From Methanocella sp. (lineage in GTDB: Archaea; Halobacteriota; Methanocellia; Methanocellales; Methanocellaceae): DNA of 26,526 nucleotides. Shown here one piece after another: positions 1 through 7,984 of this stretch. Location: assembly GCF_035506375.1 (NCBI RefSeq), contig NZ_DATJPM010000097.1, positions 1-26,526 on the forward strand, in the 5' to 3' direction. A program made the position numbers and the translations under genes. The notes beneath the pieces were generated by a model. That model was not told the DNA's origin and made no database searches. It saw only the letters and a program-made list of their open reading frames with translations. Each line of letters begins with the position of its first letter. Position 1 is the first letter of the stretch.

Positions 1-388
1 AAAGACCTATCAAGGCCACTCCGGCGAAGACCCCATAACTGACAGAAATGAAGGCAGGGTAGTAGCGTGTCATCGCAACGATGAGCACGAACGTACATAT
101 GATAAATCCGTAGAAGATTATAGTTTCGCTATTGCTTGTATAAAAGGCGGATATCAAGTTCAAAGCGTTCTGGGCATGGCCCATGGTCCACATGTCAGCA
201 TCCAGTATATTGGAATGAGCATTCCAGAACTGTTGGACGATCGCTGGAAAATCGAGAAAATAACCCAGGCCATGATGTTGAAACCGTGCAAGCTTCGTAT
301 ACGTGTCGAATAAACCATATAATAGAAAATCGAGCCCCAATAATATTGGGATCCAAGTTTTCTCTTTATTCAATGCCTCTACGTACAT
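1..388 (-). CDS. Membrane protein of unknown function, 3' end outside window
   Basis: An open frame runs on the minus strand from an ATG at 388-386 off the left edge (129 codons visible, no stop). A purine-rich ribosome-binding site (AAGGGGGG, about 397-404) and TATA-like sequence near 425-436 support this start. The product begins MYVEALNKEKTW, has a hydrophobic segment at about residues 12-28, a polar aromatic-rich stretch at about 30-90, then hydrophobic segments from about 95 onward. It is therefore an integral membrane protein with at least two or three helices. I do not recognise the family. It is the most downstream visible member of a same-strand surface-protein block but is separated from the next gene by about 300 bp with its own promoter. 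Confidence 0.7.
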   Translation of the reverse strand, partial: MYVEALNKEKTWIPILLGLDFLLYGLFDTYTKLARFQHHGLGYFLDFPAIVQQFWNAHSNILDADMWTMGHAQNALNLISAFYTSNSETIIFYGFIICTFVLIVAMTRYYPAFISVSYGVFAGVALIGL

Positions 389-686
389 AGAACGCCCCCC
401 CTTAATCGTTTTGTATAATAGTGCTTACATTATAAACTGAATATGTTATATATTTAACCATTGTCCAAATTGAAAAATAGGCTTATACACAGTTATTTTT
501 GATAATTTTTAACTAATTTAATAAATTTGTTCCAATATAGTTAATAGTAAAAAAAGTCCCGGCTATATATCATCATGTAAAATAATTATATCCACTTATA
601 AAGCCTTAATATTAGACAAATATATTCAAACCCAATGAATAATTGAGGTAGACACTGTAAATAGGCAAAATACTATATTTACATAT
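389..686. other. AT-rich intergenic region with minus-strand promoter
   Basis: About 298 bp without a credible gene. It is much richer in A and T than its surroundings. The part near 405-440 holds TATA-like sequence and the ribosome-binding site for the membrane-protein gene that starts at 388. The part near 640-686 lies just downstream of the binding-protein gene stop. I see no RNA gene or repeat here. Confidence 0.6.
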
Positions 687-1688
687 TCAATTTGTTATAC
701 CCAGATCTGCCGCTCCATACATACCCATTTTATGTATCATAGATGTGGAATCAGACGACTGGCACCAGTTAATATAACCTTGTGTCAGTGATGAAGGCTG
801 CCCTTCGGTTAGATAGTAAAGCCCGCCAATCAATCCATCATCGTAATTGGTATCACTCATGTTAACCATTTCACTCTTGATGGCGTTATCACTTGGCATC
901 TGGACCAGCTGGTTATTCTTATTAACAATGGGAATGACGTTAATATGGCTTACCGATGGGTTATTACTGATAACGCTTCCCCAGTATACGAAACCCACCG
1001 CCCCCGGCGTACTTGATACTTTAGAAATAACGTCCGATTCATTATGTGCAGTATAGTTCAGAACCCCTGCAGGCGCAGCCGTATAATTAATCAGGCTTGT
1101 CTCAGCATCATTGGTCAGCCACTGTGCAAACGTCCTTTCGCTATCACCATCATCGTTCCTCACAACAATTGTCAACCCTGTCAAGTTGAAAGGCACGCTC
1201 TGTTGCGTCTGGCTATACACCATAGCTAGATCCGCCTGGCTCAGCGCTGAAATATTCATGTTTGAATTAGCGATTATAACAACCGCTCGGCCAGCAATAA
1301 AATGTGTCTGAATCTTCGGGTCTTTGAATAATAATGAAGGGCTAGGGGCTCTGGACAAAGCGACGATGTCGCTTATGTTCTGACTCAGGGATGTCGCGCT
1401 GGTAAACTCATCCGGAGAGCTCTGTACGGTGACTCTGACTCCACCATGCGTTGCCATATATTGCTGTGCCAGCTGTTGATCTAAGACATAGGTTTGAGGC
1501 GAATCCACGATCAAGATCTGGGGGGCGGGAGTCAGTGTAGCCTGTGGTGCGATCATCCTTTTTGCCGTATCCGTCGATATAGCTCCTACGAGATATGCAA
1601 CAGTCAATGCCCCGATAATTGCCACGACAATAAGCATCAAAGTAGCGACGACCGGCGTAACGCCTTCCTCATTACCCCGGAAGCTCAT
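687..1688 (-). CDS. Pilin-type-anchored periplasmic-binding-protein-like (PstS-like) protein
   Basis: The 333-residue product starts with an archaeal class III (prepilin) signal: a short polar leader with RGNEEG, then VTPVVATLMLIVVAIIGAL, the hydrophobic N-helix of archaeal type IV pilins, normally cut by a PibD/EppA-type peptidase after the Gly. The rest (about 55-333) resembles type II periplasmic-binding proteins of the PstS/PBP-like family: ISDIVALSRAPS, an AVVIIANSN strand, ISALSQADLAMVYSQT, RNDDGDSERTF where PstS has R..GSGT..F, and TPGAVGFVYWG. The changed loop means the ligand may not be phosphate. Its ATG overlaps the TGA of the upstream gene (ATGA, 1685-1688), which suggests translational coupling. 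No permease or ATPase gene is visible nearby, so a sensory or adhesive role is as likely as transport (inference). Confidence 0.8.
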   Translation of the reverse strand: MSFRGNEEGVTPVVATLMLIVVAIIGALTVAYLVGAISTDTAKRMIAPQATLTPAPQILIVDSPQTYVLDQQLAQQYMATHGGVRVTVQSSPDEFTSATSLSQNISDIVALSRAPSPSLLFKDPKIQTHFIAGRAVVIIANSNMNISALSQADLAMVYSQTQQSVPFNLTGLTIVVRNDDGDSERTFAQWLTNDAETSLINYTAAPAGVLNYTAHNESDVISKVSSTPGAVGFVYWGSVISNNPSVSHINVIPIVNKNNQLVQMPSDNAIKSEMVNMSDTNYDDGLIGGLYYLTEGQPSSLTQGYINWCQSSDSTSMIHKMGMYGAADLGITN

Positions 1689-2641
1689 TGGTACTTCCCT
1701 CTTTCCATCATATTCTTGATCCGTTTTATATCGCGATATACGACCGTCAGCTCAATTCCATACTTCTTAGCGATCTTCTCGACCCTGTGGATCACGGTGA
1801 TATCGTTATAATGGTATTTTATCGTGCTTTGAACGAGCTCTTCGAGCTCCGAGCTATACCCGGCATTACCAAGGAAATATTCCGAGAATCCGGAGATAAC
1901 GTTCGATCTTGTGCTCAATTTTGAATCGCCTAAGAATGTCTGGGACCTTCCCATATCGATATACTGATATCCGTTCCTGCTCGCAGGGCGTTTTTTACTT
2001 CGCATGAACATGAAGGCGCCGACGACGGCCACCGGCGACACCGCGAGCGCATATAGCGGGTTAAAGATGCCAGTCTGATCCTTGTTCATCGGTAAAGCCG
2101 TCGGTTTGGCCGTTGGGCTTGTGATAGGTAAAAGCACGGCTGCCGGTTCAGGTGTTGGCGAGGGTTTTATCCATGGCGAATACACATAACTGGAAATGAT
2201 AATGTCAGTTTCGACCGGCCTGTCGTCGAATTTCTTAGCCTTCACGGTGCCGTTATAGACGTCGCCGAAGGTATCGACGATCTCCGCCTTTACCGTATAA
2301 TTCCCTATCTCGACCCCATGGAAGCCATAATAGCCCATGTCGCCATCGCTGCCGTTGCTCGAGTATGTGGGATTATCCCCCAGCCACATAAATGAGCCAT
2401 TGCTATAGAGCGTTACGTGGGCGTTGGGCACTTTATTTCCCTTTGAATCGTAAACGTGGCCGTGAACGTCAGGCGGGGATACGGTGGCCGAGGCATTATC
2501 TATGAGCGGCGTGTCGGCATATGCTCTTATCGGGCCGACAGGCCCGCCCAGGCCGATTAAGACGGCGTAAGAGATGATCGCTATGATGATCGCCGTTTGC
2601 AGGTAAGCCCTATGCCTTCCACCATATACTGCTCGGTCCAC
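1685..2641 (-). CDS. Membrane-spanning protein: extracellular carboxypeptidase-regulatory-like domain, one TM, cytoplasmic HTH-like tail
   Basis: A 318-residue product with a GTG start at 2641-2639. An N-terminal hydrophobic signal or anchor (about 14-33) is followed by a beta-sandwich domain of the carboxypeptidase regulatory-like type (about 58-145; VHGHVYDSKGNKVPNAHVTLYS, DNPTYS, GNYTVKAEI). Then come a Pro/Thr-rich linker, a transmembrane helix (about 194-213) stopped by RSKKR, and a cytoplasmic tail. The last 55 residues (GYSSELEELV, then VEKIAKKYGIELTVVYRDIK) read like a helix-turn-helix of the 'KKYGV..TI..DIK' kind. The same architecture occurs at 7985-8974. The stop overlaps the next gene's ATG by 4 nt, so the two are probably co-translated. 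A membrane-tethered transcription regulator is an inference; the tail could instead bind protein. Confidence 0.75.
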   Translation of the reverse strand: MDRAVYGGRHRAYLQTAIIIAIISYAVLIGLGGPVGPIRAYADTPLIDNASATVSPPDVHGHVYDSKGNKVPNAHVTLYSNGSFMWLGDNPTYSSNGSDGDMGYYGFHGVEIGNYTVKAEIVDTFGDVYNGTVKAKKFDDRPVETDIIISSYVYSPWIKPSPTPEPAAVLLPITSPTAKPTALPMNKDQTGIFNPLYALAVSPVAVVGAFMFMRSKKRPASRNGYQYIDMGRSQTFLGDSKLSTRSNVISGFSEYFLGNAGYSSELEELVQSTIKYHYNDITVIHRVEKIAKKYGIELTVVYRDIKRIKNMMERGKYQ

Positions 2642-2670
2642 CTGGCTAAATACATTAATAGTCAGCTTAT

Positions 2671-2686
2671 TACTTCACTATAAAAA
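2671..2686 (-). promoter_or_regulatory. Probable TATA element ahead of 1685-2641
   Basis: On the minus strand TTTTTATAGTG lies about 38-45 nt upstream of the GTG start at 2641. This is right for a TATA box with a short leader. The same T-rich tract directly follows the hairpin at 2694-2717, so it may also be part of a terminator for the giant upstream gene. Confidence 0.4.
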
Positions 2687-2693
2687 CAATATA

Positions 2694-2717
2694 TGGCCAT
2701 ATAGAACTATATGGCCA
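2694..2717 (-). terminator. Hairpin with T-tract after the giant surface-protein gene
   Basis: A perfect 10-bp inverted repeat (TGGCCATATA / TATATGGCCA) with a 4-nt loop starts 7 nt past the TAA of the 2724-7427 gene. It is followed in that gene's direction by TTGTTTTTATAG. It looks like an intrinsic-type terminator, although the stem is only moderately GC-rich. An operator for the next gene is an alternative. Confidence 0.5.
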
Positions 2718-2723
2718 ATCCAC

Positions 2724-5700
2724 TTATTTCCTGAACCTGGTCAGATAAATTAAAGCTGCACCGCCGACCGCTATTATCGCAATAAATATAACAAGGGGTA
2801 TCACCGGTATCGATGGCAGGTGCACTTCTCCGATGAACGGCAGGCTGAAGGGCTTAGGCGTCGGACTGGCGGCCGTCGTGGCAGATGGCCGGGGCGTCGC
2901 CGAGGCCAGCGGGCCACTGGTGCTGTCCGTCAGGCCCGTCGTGAACGACCATTTATAGGGGCTTGCCAGGTGGTTGCCCGCCGGATCCTTAATGTCCGTG
3001 GATAATGCCATCGTGTAAGTCGTGTACGGGTCCAGCTCGTTTTGCGGTATGAAGGTGACCGATGACTTATTGCCATCCTCTGTATAGCGTATCGTGCCAT
3101 TCACTTTATTGCCGTCGGCGGATGTCAGCGTCACAGTACTGTTGTTGAGGGATCCGGTATCCAGCCGCCCGTTGAACGTCACGATGGGCTGGTCATCCGT
3201 GTATACGGAATCCGAATCCGCGGCGGGCGTCGTCGTGTTGACCGTTGGAGGCTCCTTATAGATGCTGAACTGGAACGCGCCGTTTGCCTTGTTACCGGCG
3301 TTATCCGTCGCGTTATACTGGACGTTATAGTCGCCCACGGCTGTAACCGAGAAGTTCGCCAGGGGCTTCCATGTATTTCCATCGAGGGTATAATATGCGT
3401 TCGCCAGGCCCGAGACGCTATCATTTGCAGCAAAACCGACCGCCACGTCAGACCTGAAAGCATTCGCGAGCCCCTGGGTTCCGCTTAAGTAATAATTCAC
3501 TGTCGGAGCTGCCTTGTCGATCTTCAGCGCAAAGTTCTTAACGGCTTCTGTATTATTGGCCTTATCCACTGCATAATAATAGACGGTTAGAGAGCCTTCG
3601 GTCGATATCGTCGTCGGGTTATCCGTGCTCCAGTGTTGCTGGTCCAGGCTGTGGTAACAGTTCAACGGCGCAAGGTCCGTAATATTAAAGCTCACTTTGA
3701 CGTTCGAGGTATTCCAGCCGTTCAGGCCGGCCGACCCCTCGAGCGTGTAATTGGTAGAAGGAGCCGTCTTATCGATGTTGATGTTATTTTCCGTATCCGT
3801 GGCGACGTTGCCCGCGTTATCCGTCGCCGTGCCGACGGCGGTCTGGCTCGTACCATCGCTGGATAGAGTCACGTCGGGCGATACGGAGGCCAGGCCAGAC
3901 AGGTCGTCGGACGCGTTAAAGTGGATGGTCACGCTATTGTTATACCAGCCATACTGCGTGGGCTGGATCGAGCGTATGGCAGAGATTTTCGGCGGCACGC
4001 TGTCGACCTTGACCGTCTGCGAGTGGACGGGCTCGACATTGCCTAATGTATCAGCCGAATAGTACGAAATATTATGCGTCCCGTCGGGTATGGTGAACTG
4101 TGTGCTCGTGTTCCATGAGCCGTTATCCAGCTTAAATCCGGTATAAGCCACGCCGATGCCGTTACCGTCGCTCGCGCTCAACGTAACGCCGCCCGAATTA
4201 TACCAGCCATTATTCTGGCTGCCTTTGAAGGTGCAGGTCGTGACAGGCGGCGTCCCGTCGACATTGAAGGGGCCGGCCGTGGTCGAGTTCGTATATCCGG
4301 CCATGTCCATGACACTACCGTTAACCGTCTGTCCCTTCCCGTCGTGGAGTACGCTGTCCGGCGTTACGCTCTTAATGCCCGAGTAAAGGTCGAAGGCGTT
4401 AAAGTGGACTGTAACACTGTGAGTATACCAGCTCTCGTTACCGAGCAGGGTATCGGGCTGCCGGTCCGGGACGCCGATGATCATCGGCGGAGTTCTGTCG
4501 ATCCGGATATTCTCGGCGTTCATGGGCTCCGTGTGGCTGAAATTATCGGTCGAGTAGTAGTATAGCACATTATTTCCCTGGTCGTGTACCGTGATGGGTT
4601 TTATATATGTCGACCAGTTAACGCCGTCAAAGCTATATTGAGTAGTGGTCGTTCCCAGGCCGCTGGCGTTCGTCAGGTTCACCCCGACGTCCCCGTCCCT
4701 GAACCAGCCATCCTGGTTCGGCGTACGGTTAAGGATACAGGTAGTAACAGGCGCACTGGTATCTATGTTGAGGCCGCTGACGACCACCGATCCAACGTTA
4801 CCTGCCATGTCCGTCGCGTAACCGGTGACCGACTGGTTCAGGCCATTCGAGGATATAGTGATGTCCGGCGTGATACTGCCTATCCCCGATTGGTCATCGG
4901 TGGCCATGAAATGGATTACGACAGGCTCAGTATACCAGCCGTCGGCGTTTTTATTCGTGATGATCTTTGCCGTCAACACAGGGGCGGTTTTATCGATTCT
5001 TACGGTCGTCGATTTTTGCCCTTCCACATTTCCAACATTATCCTTCGACTTATAGTAAAAGGTCGTAGAGCCTTCCTTGCTTATGACAAAGGAATGGTAA
5101 TCCTGCCAGTCTGTGCCGTTCATGCTGTATTGGACGTCATGGACTCCACTGCCCATATCATTCGCTTCCAGGCTTACAGTCACATTAGTGCGATACCAAA
5201 TGTTATCGCCTGTGCCGCCTCCTGTGCCGTCTAGCGTGCAGGTCGTAAGCGGTGGATTTTCGTCGATGTTAATGCCATTGACTACTGTCGAAGCCGTATT
5301 ACCCGCCTTATCCGTGGCCGTCCCGACCACTGACTGATATGCGCCGTCTGTCTTGAGTGTCATAGGGGCTGTAAAGCTTGCCACTCCCGAAAATGCGTCA
5401 TCTGCGGTAAAATAGACCGTTACATCATGGGTATACCAGCCGTTAATGTCAGCGGGCCTGTCCGTGTGACCACTAATTGTCGGCGGCGTTTTATCTACCT
5501 GCACAGTGGCCGTATGGACTGGCTCGGCGTTGCCTACAGCATCGGTGGAGTAGTAATAAATCGTCGTCATGCCATCCTGGTCGATGAGGAAGGGGCCTGC
5601 GGGCTTCCAGACGGCCCCGTCAAGGCTATAAACGGTCGACTTCACGCCACTTTCGCCGTCCATTGCCGTAAAGTTGACCTTGACATCAGAATTGCTCCAC

Positions 5701-7427
5701 CCCCCCTGTCTGCCACTTTGAGAAATCGATGTATGGGGGGGCTCATTATCGATCTGGACTGTAACATTAGCCGTACCAACGTTCCCCGCCAGATCTGTCG
5801 CGGTGCCGATCACCTGCGATACGCCGTTCGCCGAAATTGTCTGGTCGGGCGTAGCATTCACGATGCCACTTAAGTTGTCTTTTGCCTCGAAGTGGACCGT
5901 GACGCTTCCTTTATACCAGTTAGAAGCTATTGGGGTTGACATAATCGTCCCTGTAATTGAAGGCGGGGTTTTATCAATCCTTACGTTCACCGATTGGATA
6001 GGCTCACTATTTCCAGCGAAGTCGGATGAATAATAAAATAACGTCGTCGTACCTTCATCCGTAATACTGAACGGGCCGTAATATGAATTCCATACAATAT
6101 TATCGAAGCTGTATTTTGTCTCACGGACGCCCTTACCACTGTGGTCGTAAGCGTTCAGCGTGATATTCACGTTCGACCGATACCAGCTGTTATTTCCCGC
6201 GACACCAGTCAAATTGATATATGTCGTCGGCCCGTTGCCCTGGGCCGTCGCATATACTAGCGTGCCGGTATCAACATCGCTTCCACTCGTAACCTGGGCC
6301 ATCATATCTTGTGCGCTTAGATTCAAATTCGTACTTTTATACACGGCGAGGCTTTCCCTCGTCGGATCATAGAACAGCTTTTGAATATGATCATTTGTGA
6401 TGTCCGAAACGTAAATATCGCCCGTCCCATCCGTTGCTATCCCCGTCGGCGCCACAGTCTGGCTTTCGCCAAGGCCATATGAATCAATCACGCCGAGAGA
6501 TTTCCCCGTCAGATCGAACTTCTGTATCCGATGGTTATTTACGTCCGCCACGTAGACATACCAGCCGTCCGTGGCCAGGCCCGCGGGGCCATTGAACTGG
6601 CCTATGCCGCTGCCAGTCGTTCCCCATGCATTAATAAAAGCGCCGTCATTCGTGAAAGTCTGTATCCTGTTCCGGTCAATATCCGAGACGATCACCGTGT
6701 TGCCATAAACGGCGACGTCTGCCGGGCTCAGGAACAGGCCGTCCTTTCTTCCGTATCCCCCGATGCTGCCGAGGTATTTGCCCGTCGTGGTGAACTTCTG
6801 GACTCGATGGTTGCCCATATCGGCAACGTAAACGTTTCCGCTTCCGTCTATTGCGATGCCGTGGGGCATGCTGAACTCTCCATTACCGTTTCCAGCAGTA
6901 CCCCATTGGCTTATATACCCCCCATCTTCGCTGAACATCTCTATCCGGGAGTTCCCCAGGTCGGCCACGTATACGATGCCGTTGCCCACGGCTATCCCGG
7001 CCGGGTATTCGAACTGCCCGTCGCCGCTGCCATATCCTCCCCAGCTGCAGAGGATACGCCCCGAGGCGTCGAACTTTTGTACCCGGTGATTATCATATTC
7101 CACAACGTAGACATTACCGGCGCTATCCAGGGCGATATCCGCCGGCCGGAGAAGCTGGCCGACGGCGCTGCCCGCGCCGCCCCAGTCTGCCTTTATCACG
7201 TAGCTGTCCGGGACGTAGCGGATGCTGATTGAATAGTTACCCCCCGTAACTATAGACCCGCTATCATCCCTGCCGTCCCAGGACGCCAGGTAAGTGCCGC
7301 CGGCCTTTTCTCCACAGTCTAAATGCCTGACGGTCCGGCCATCGGACGTATTGATATTGATAGTGACATGCCCCGTGCCCGAATCGTTTATCGTATAAAG
7401 GATCGTGGCCGGTAATATGCCCCCCAC
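2724..7427 (-). CDS. Giant surface protein: FlgD-Ig-like, NHL propeller, 12 Ig-like repeats, Ig domain, C-terminal TM anchor
   Basis: The frame from the GTG at 7427 encodes 1567 residues. Order: a FlgD-type Ig-like domain (about 5-70; TYLASWDGRDDSG, GGNYSISI); six NHL blades (about 80-350; repeated GNVYVADxxNHRxQKF); twelve Ig-like repeats of roughly 75-90 residues (about 390-1370), each closing near 'IDKTPP'; a last Ig-like domain of the SbsA/Big_5 type; a Pro/Ser/Thr-rich stalk; and a C-terminal hydrophobic helix ending TRFRK. It is therefore cell-wall or membrane anchored and exposed. The GTG start leaves out a signal peptide that the same open frame encodes upstream (as far as 7607), but that extension has no ATG, GTG or TTG in frame. 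The true start is thus unresolved (see findings). Function is probably adhesion or surface structure (inference). Confidence 0.85.
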   Translation of the reverse strand: MGGILPATILYTINDSGTGHVTININTSDGRTVRHLDCGEKAGGTYLASWDGRDDSGSIVTGGNYSISIRYVPDSYVIKADWGGAGSAVGQLLRPADIALDSAGNVYVVEYDNHRVQKFDASGRILCSWGGYGSGDGQFEYPAGIAVGNGIVYVADLGNSRIEMFSEDGGYISQWGTAGNGNGEFSMPHGIAIDGSGNVYVADMGNHRVQKFTTTGKYLGSIGGYGRKDGLFLSPADVAVYGNTVIVSDIDRNRIQTFTNDGAFINAWGTTGSGIGQFNGPAGLATDGWYVYVADVNNHRIQKFDLTGKSLGVIDSYGLGESQTVAPTGIATDGTGDIYVSDITNDHIQKLFYDPTRESLAVYKSTNLNLSAQDMMAQVTSGSDVDTGTLVYATAQGNGPTTYINLTGVAGNNSWYRSNVNITLNAYDHSGKGVRETKYSFDNIVWNSYYGPFSITDEGTTTLFYYSSDFAGNSEPIQSVNVRIDKTPPSITGTIMSTPIASNWYKGSVTVHFEAKDNLSGIVNATPDQTISANGVSQVIGTATDLAGNVGTANVTVQIDNEPPHTSISQSGRQGGWSNSDVKVNFTAMDGESGVKSTVYSLDGAVWKPAGPFLIDQDGMTTIYYYSTDAVGNAEPVHTATVQVDKTPPTISGHTDRPADINGWYTHDVTVYFTADDAFSGVASFTAPMTLKTDGAYQSVVGTATDKAGNTASTVVNGINIDENPPLTTCTLDGTGGGTGDNIWYRTNVTVSLEANDMGSGVHDVQYSMNGTDWQDYHSFVISKEGSTTFYYKSKDNVGNVEGQKSTTVRIDKTAPVLTAKIITNKNADGWYTEPVVIHFMATDDQSGIGSITPDITISSNGLNQSVTGYATDMAGNVGSVVVSGLNIDTSAPVTTCILNRTPNQDGWFRDGDVGVNLTNASGLGTTTTQYSFDGVNWSTYIKPITVHDQGNNVLYYYSTDNFSHTEPMNAENIRIDRTPPMIIGVPDRQPDTLLGNESWYTHSVTVHFNAFDLYSGIKSVTPDSVLHDGKGQTVNGSVMDMAGYTNSTTAGPFNVDGTPPVTTCTFKGSQNNGWYNSGGVTLSASDGNGIGVAYTGFKLDNGSWNTSTQFTIPDGTHNISYYSADTLGNVEPVHSQTVKVDSVPPKISAIRSIQPTQYGWYNNSVTIHFNASDDLSGLASVSPDVTLSSDGTSQTAVGTATDNAGNVATDTENNINIDKTAPSTNYTLEGSAGLNGWNTSNVKVSFNITDLAPLNCYHSLDQQHWSTDNPTTISTEGSLTVYYYAVDKANNTEAVKNFALKIDKAAPTVNYYLSGTQGLANAFRSDVAVGFAANDSVSGLANAYYTLDGNTWKPLANFSVTAVGDYNVQYNATDNAGNKANGAFQFSIYKEPPTVNTTTPAADSDSVYTDDQPIVTFNGRLDTGSLNNSTVTLTSADGNKVNGTIRYTEDGNKSSVTFIPQNELDPYTTYTMALSTDIKDPAGNHLASPYKWSFTTGLTDSTSGPLASATPRPSATTAASPTPKPFSLPFIGEVHLPSIPVIPLVIFIAIIAVGGAALIYLTRFRK

Positions 7428-7607
7428 GGAGAGCCCCGCTTCCAGGGATACATTCGGGGAAGCAGGCGTTTCGACGAGCGCCGGCGATATGAAAAGTAAA
7501 ACGATGATCGATATTGATAAAAATATTCCGCACTTACGTGCATATCGACCCTGAATATTACTCGTGGGTATAACAATAATAACCCCCTGCTGGACGGTTT
7601 TATTGTG
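7428..7607 (-). other. Upstream open extension of the giant gene encoding a signal peptide
   Basis: The frame of the 2724-7427 gene stays open to a TAA at 7608-7610. It would encode ...GRYARKCGIFL, SISIIVLLFISPALVETPA and then SPNVSLEAGLSVGG, a good signal peptide (positive residues, hydrophobic core, small residues). No ATG/GTG/TTG occurs in this frame. A strong ribosome-binding site (CAGGGGG, 7584-7590) lies 7 nt before a TTG at 7576, and an ATG lies at 7543. Both are in one other frame, which would join the gene frame if the 5-A run (plus strand 7519-7523) had one more base. Confidence 0.6.
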
Positions 7608-7625
7608 TTAGCAGTTGCCCTACAA

Positions 7626-7637
7626 CCTATAAAAGTG
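7626..7637 (-). promoter_or_regulatory. TATA element ahead of the giant surface-protein gene
   Basis: The minus strand reads CACTTTTATAGG here. A start of transcription about 25 nt downstream would fall near 7605, placing the CAGGGGG ribosome-binding site at 7584-7590 inside a short leader. This supports translation starting near 7576 and not at 7427. Confidence 0.5.
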
Positions 7638-7743
7638 AAATCGATATAGGATACGGTGTCATATTTAACGGTATATAGTCGCTATAGTCGAGTGTTTTTT
7701 TCTCGGGGATTATGTAGAATCCATGATCAATATGTATTCGCCC

Positions 7744-7884
7744 TTAAGAGCCAAAGGTTGAAAAGACCAGTAACAGGATTACCATCCAGAATATAGCGAT
7801 GGCGATTATCTTTGCCATGCCCTGCTTTATTTTCATGTCCCGCGCCGATCCCCGCATGTCGTCAATCCATGTAATTCCACGCAC
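7744..7884 (-). CDS. Putative 46-residue single-helix membrane protein
   Basis: A small minus-strand frame lies in the gap between the giant gene and the next surface protein. A GTG at 7884 gives 46 residues; an in-frame ATG at 7857 gives 37. The product has a basic, polar N-terminus (RGSARDMKIKQGMAK) followed by a strong hydrophobic helix (IIAIAIFWMVILLLVFSTF) and ends Gly-Ser. TATA-like sequence lies near 7941-7950 on the same strand, fitting an own promoter. The basic-then-hydrophobic pattern predicts an N-in membrane peptide. No family is recognised and the ribosome-binding site is weak, so this is probable but not certain. Confidence 0.5.
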   Translation of the reverse strand: MRGITWIDDMRGSARDMKIKQGMAKIIAIAIFWMVILLLVFSTFGS

Positions 7885-7984
7885 GGCAGTTGCATTTTTA
7901 ATGTACGATAATAAAGCTGACCGTTATAGACAATATATATGACATTGTTTTATATAGCCCTTCGACACCTGCCGGCCGCATTGA
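7885..7984 (-). promoter_or_regulatory. Promoter region of the small membrane-protein gene
   Basis: The minus strand carries two TATA-like stretches, CTATATAAAAC near 7965-7977 and CATATATATTG near 7940-7951. The latter is correctly spaced for a short leader before the 7884/7857 starts. The region also contains the 3' flank of the next upstream gene (stop at 7985). Confidence 0.4.

Noticed and set aside
4584..5234. Long plus-strand open frames opposite the giant surface-protein gene (this and several others from 2820 to 7232)
   Set aside because: They repeat with the same period as the Ig-like repeats on the minus strand and are by-products of its codon use.
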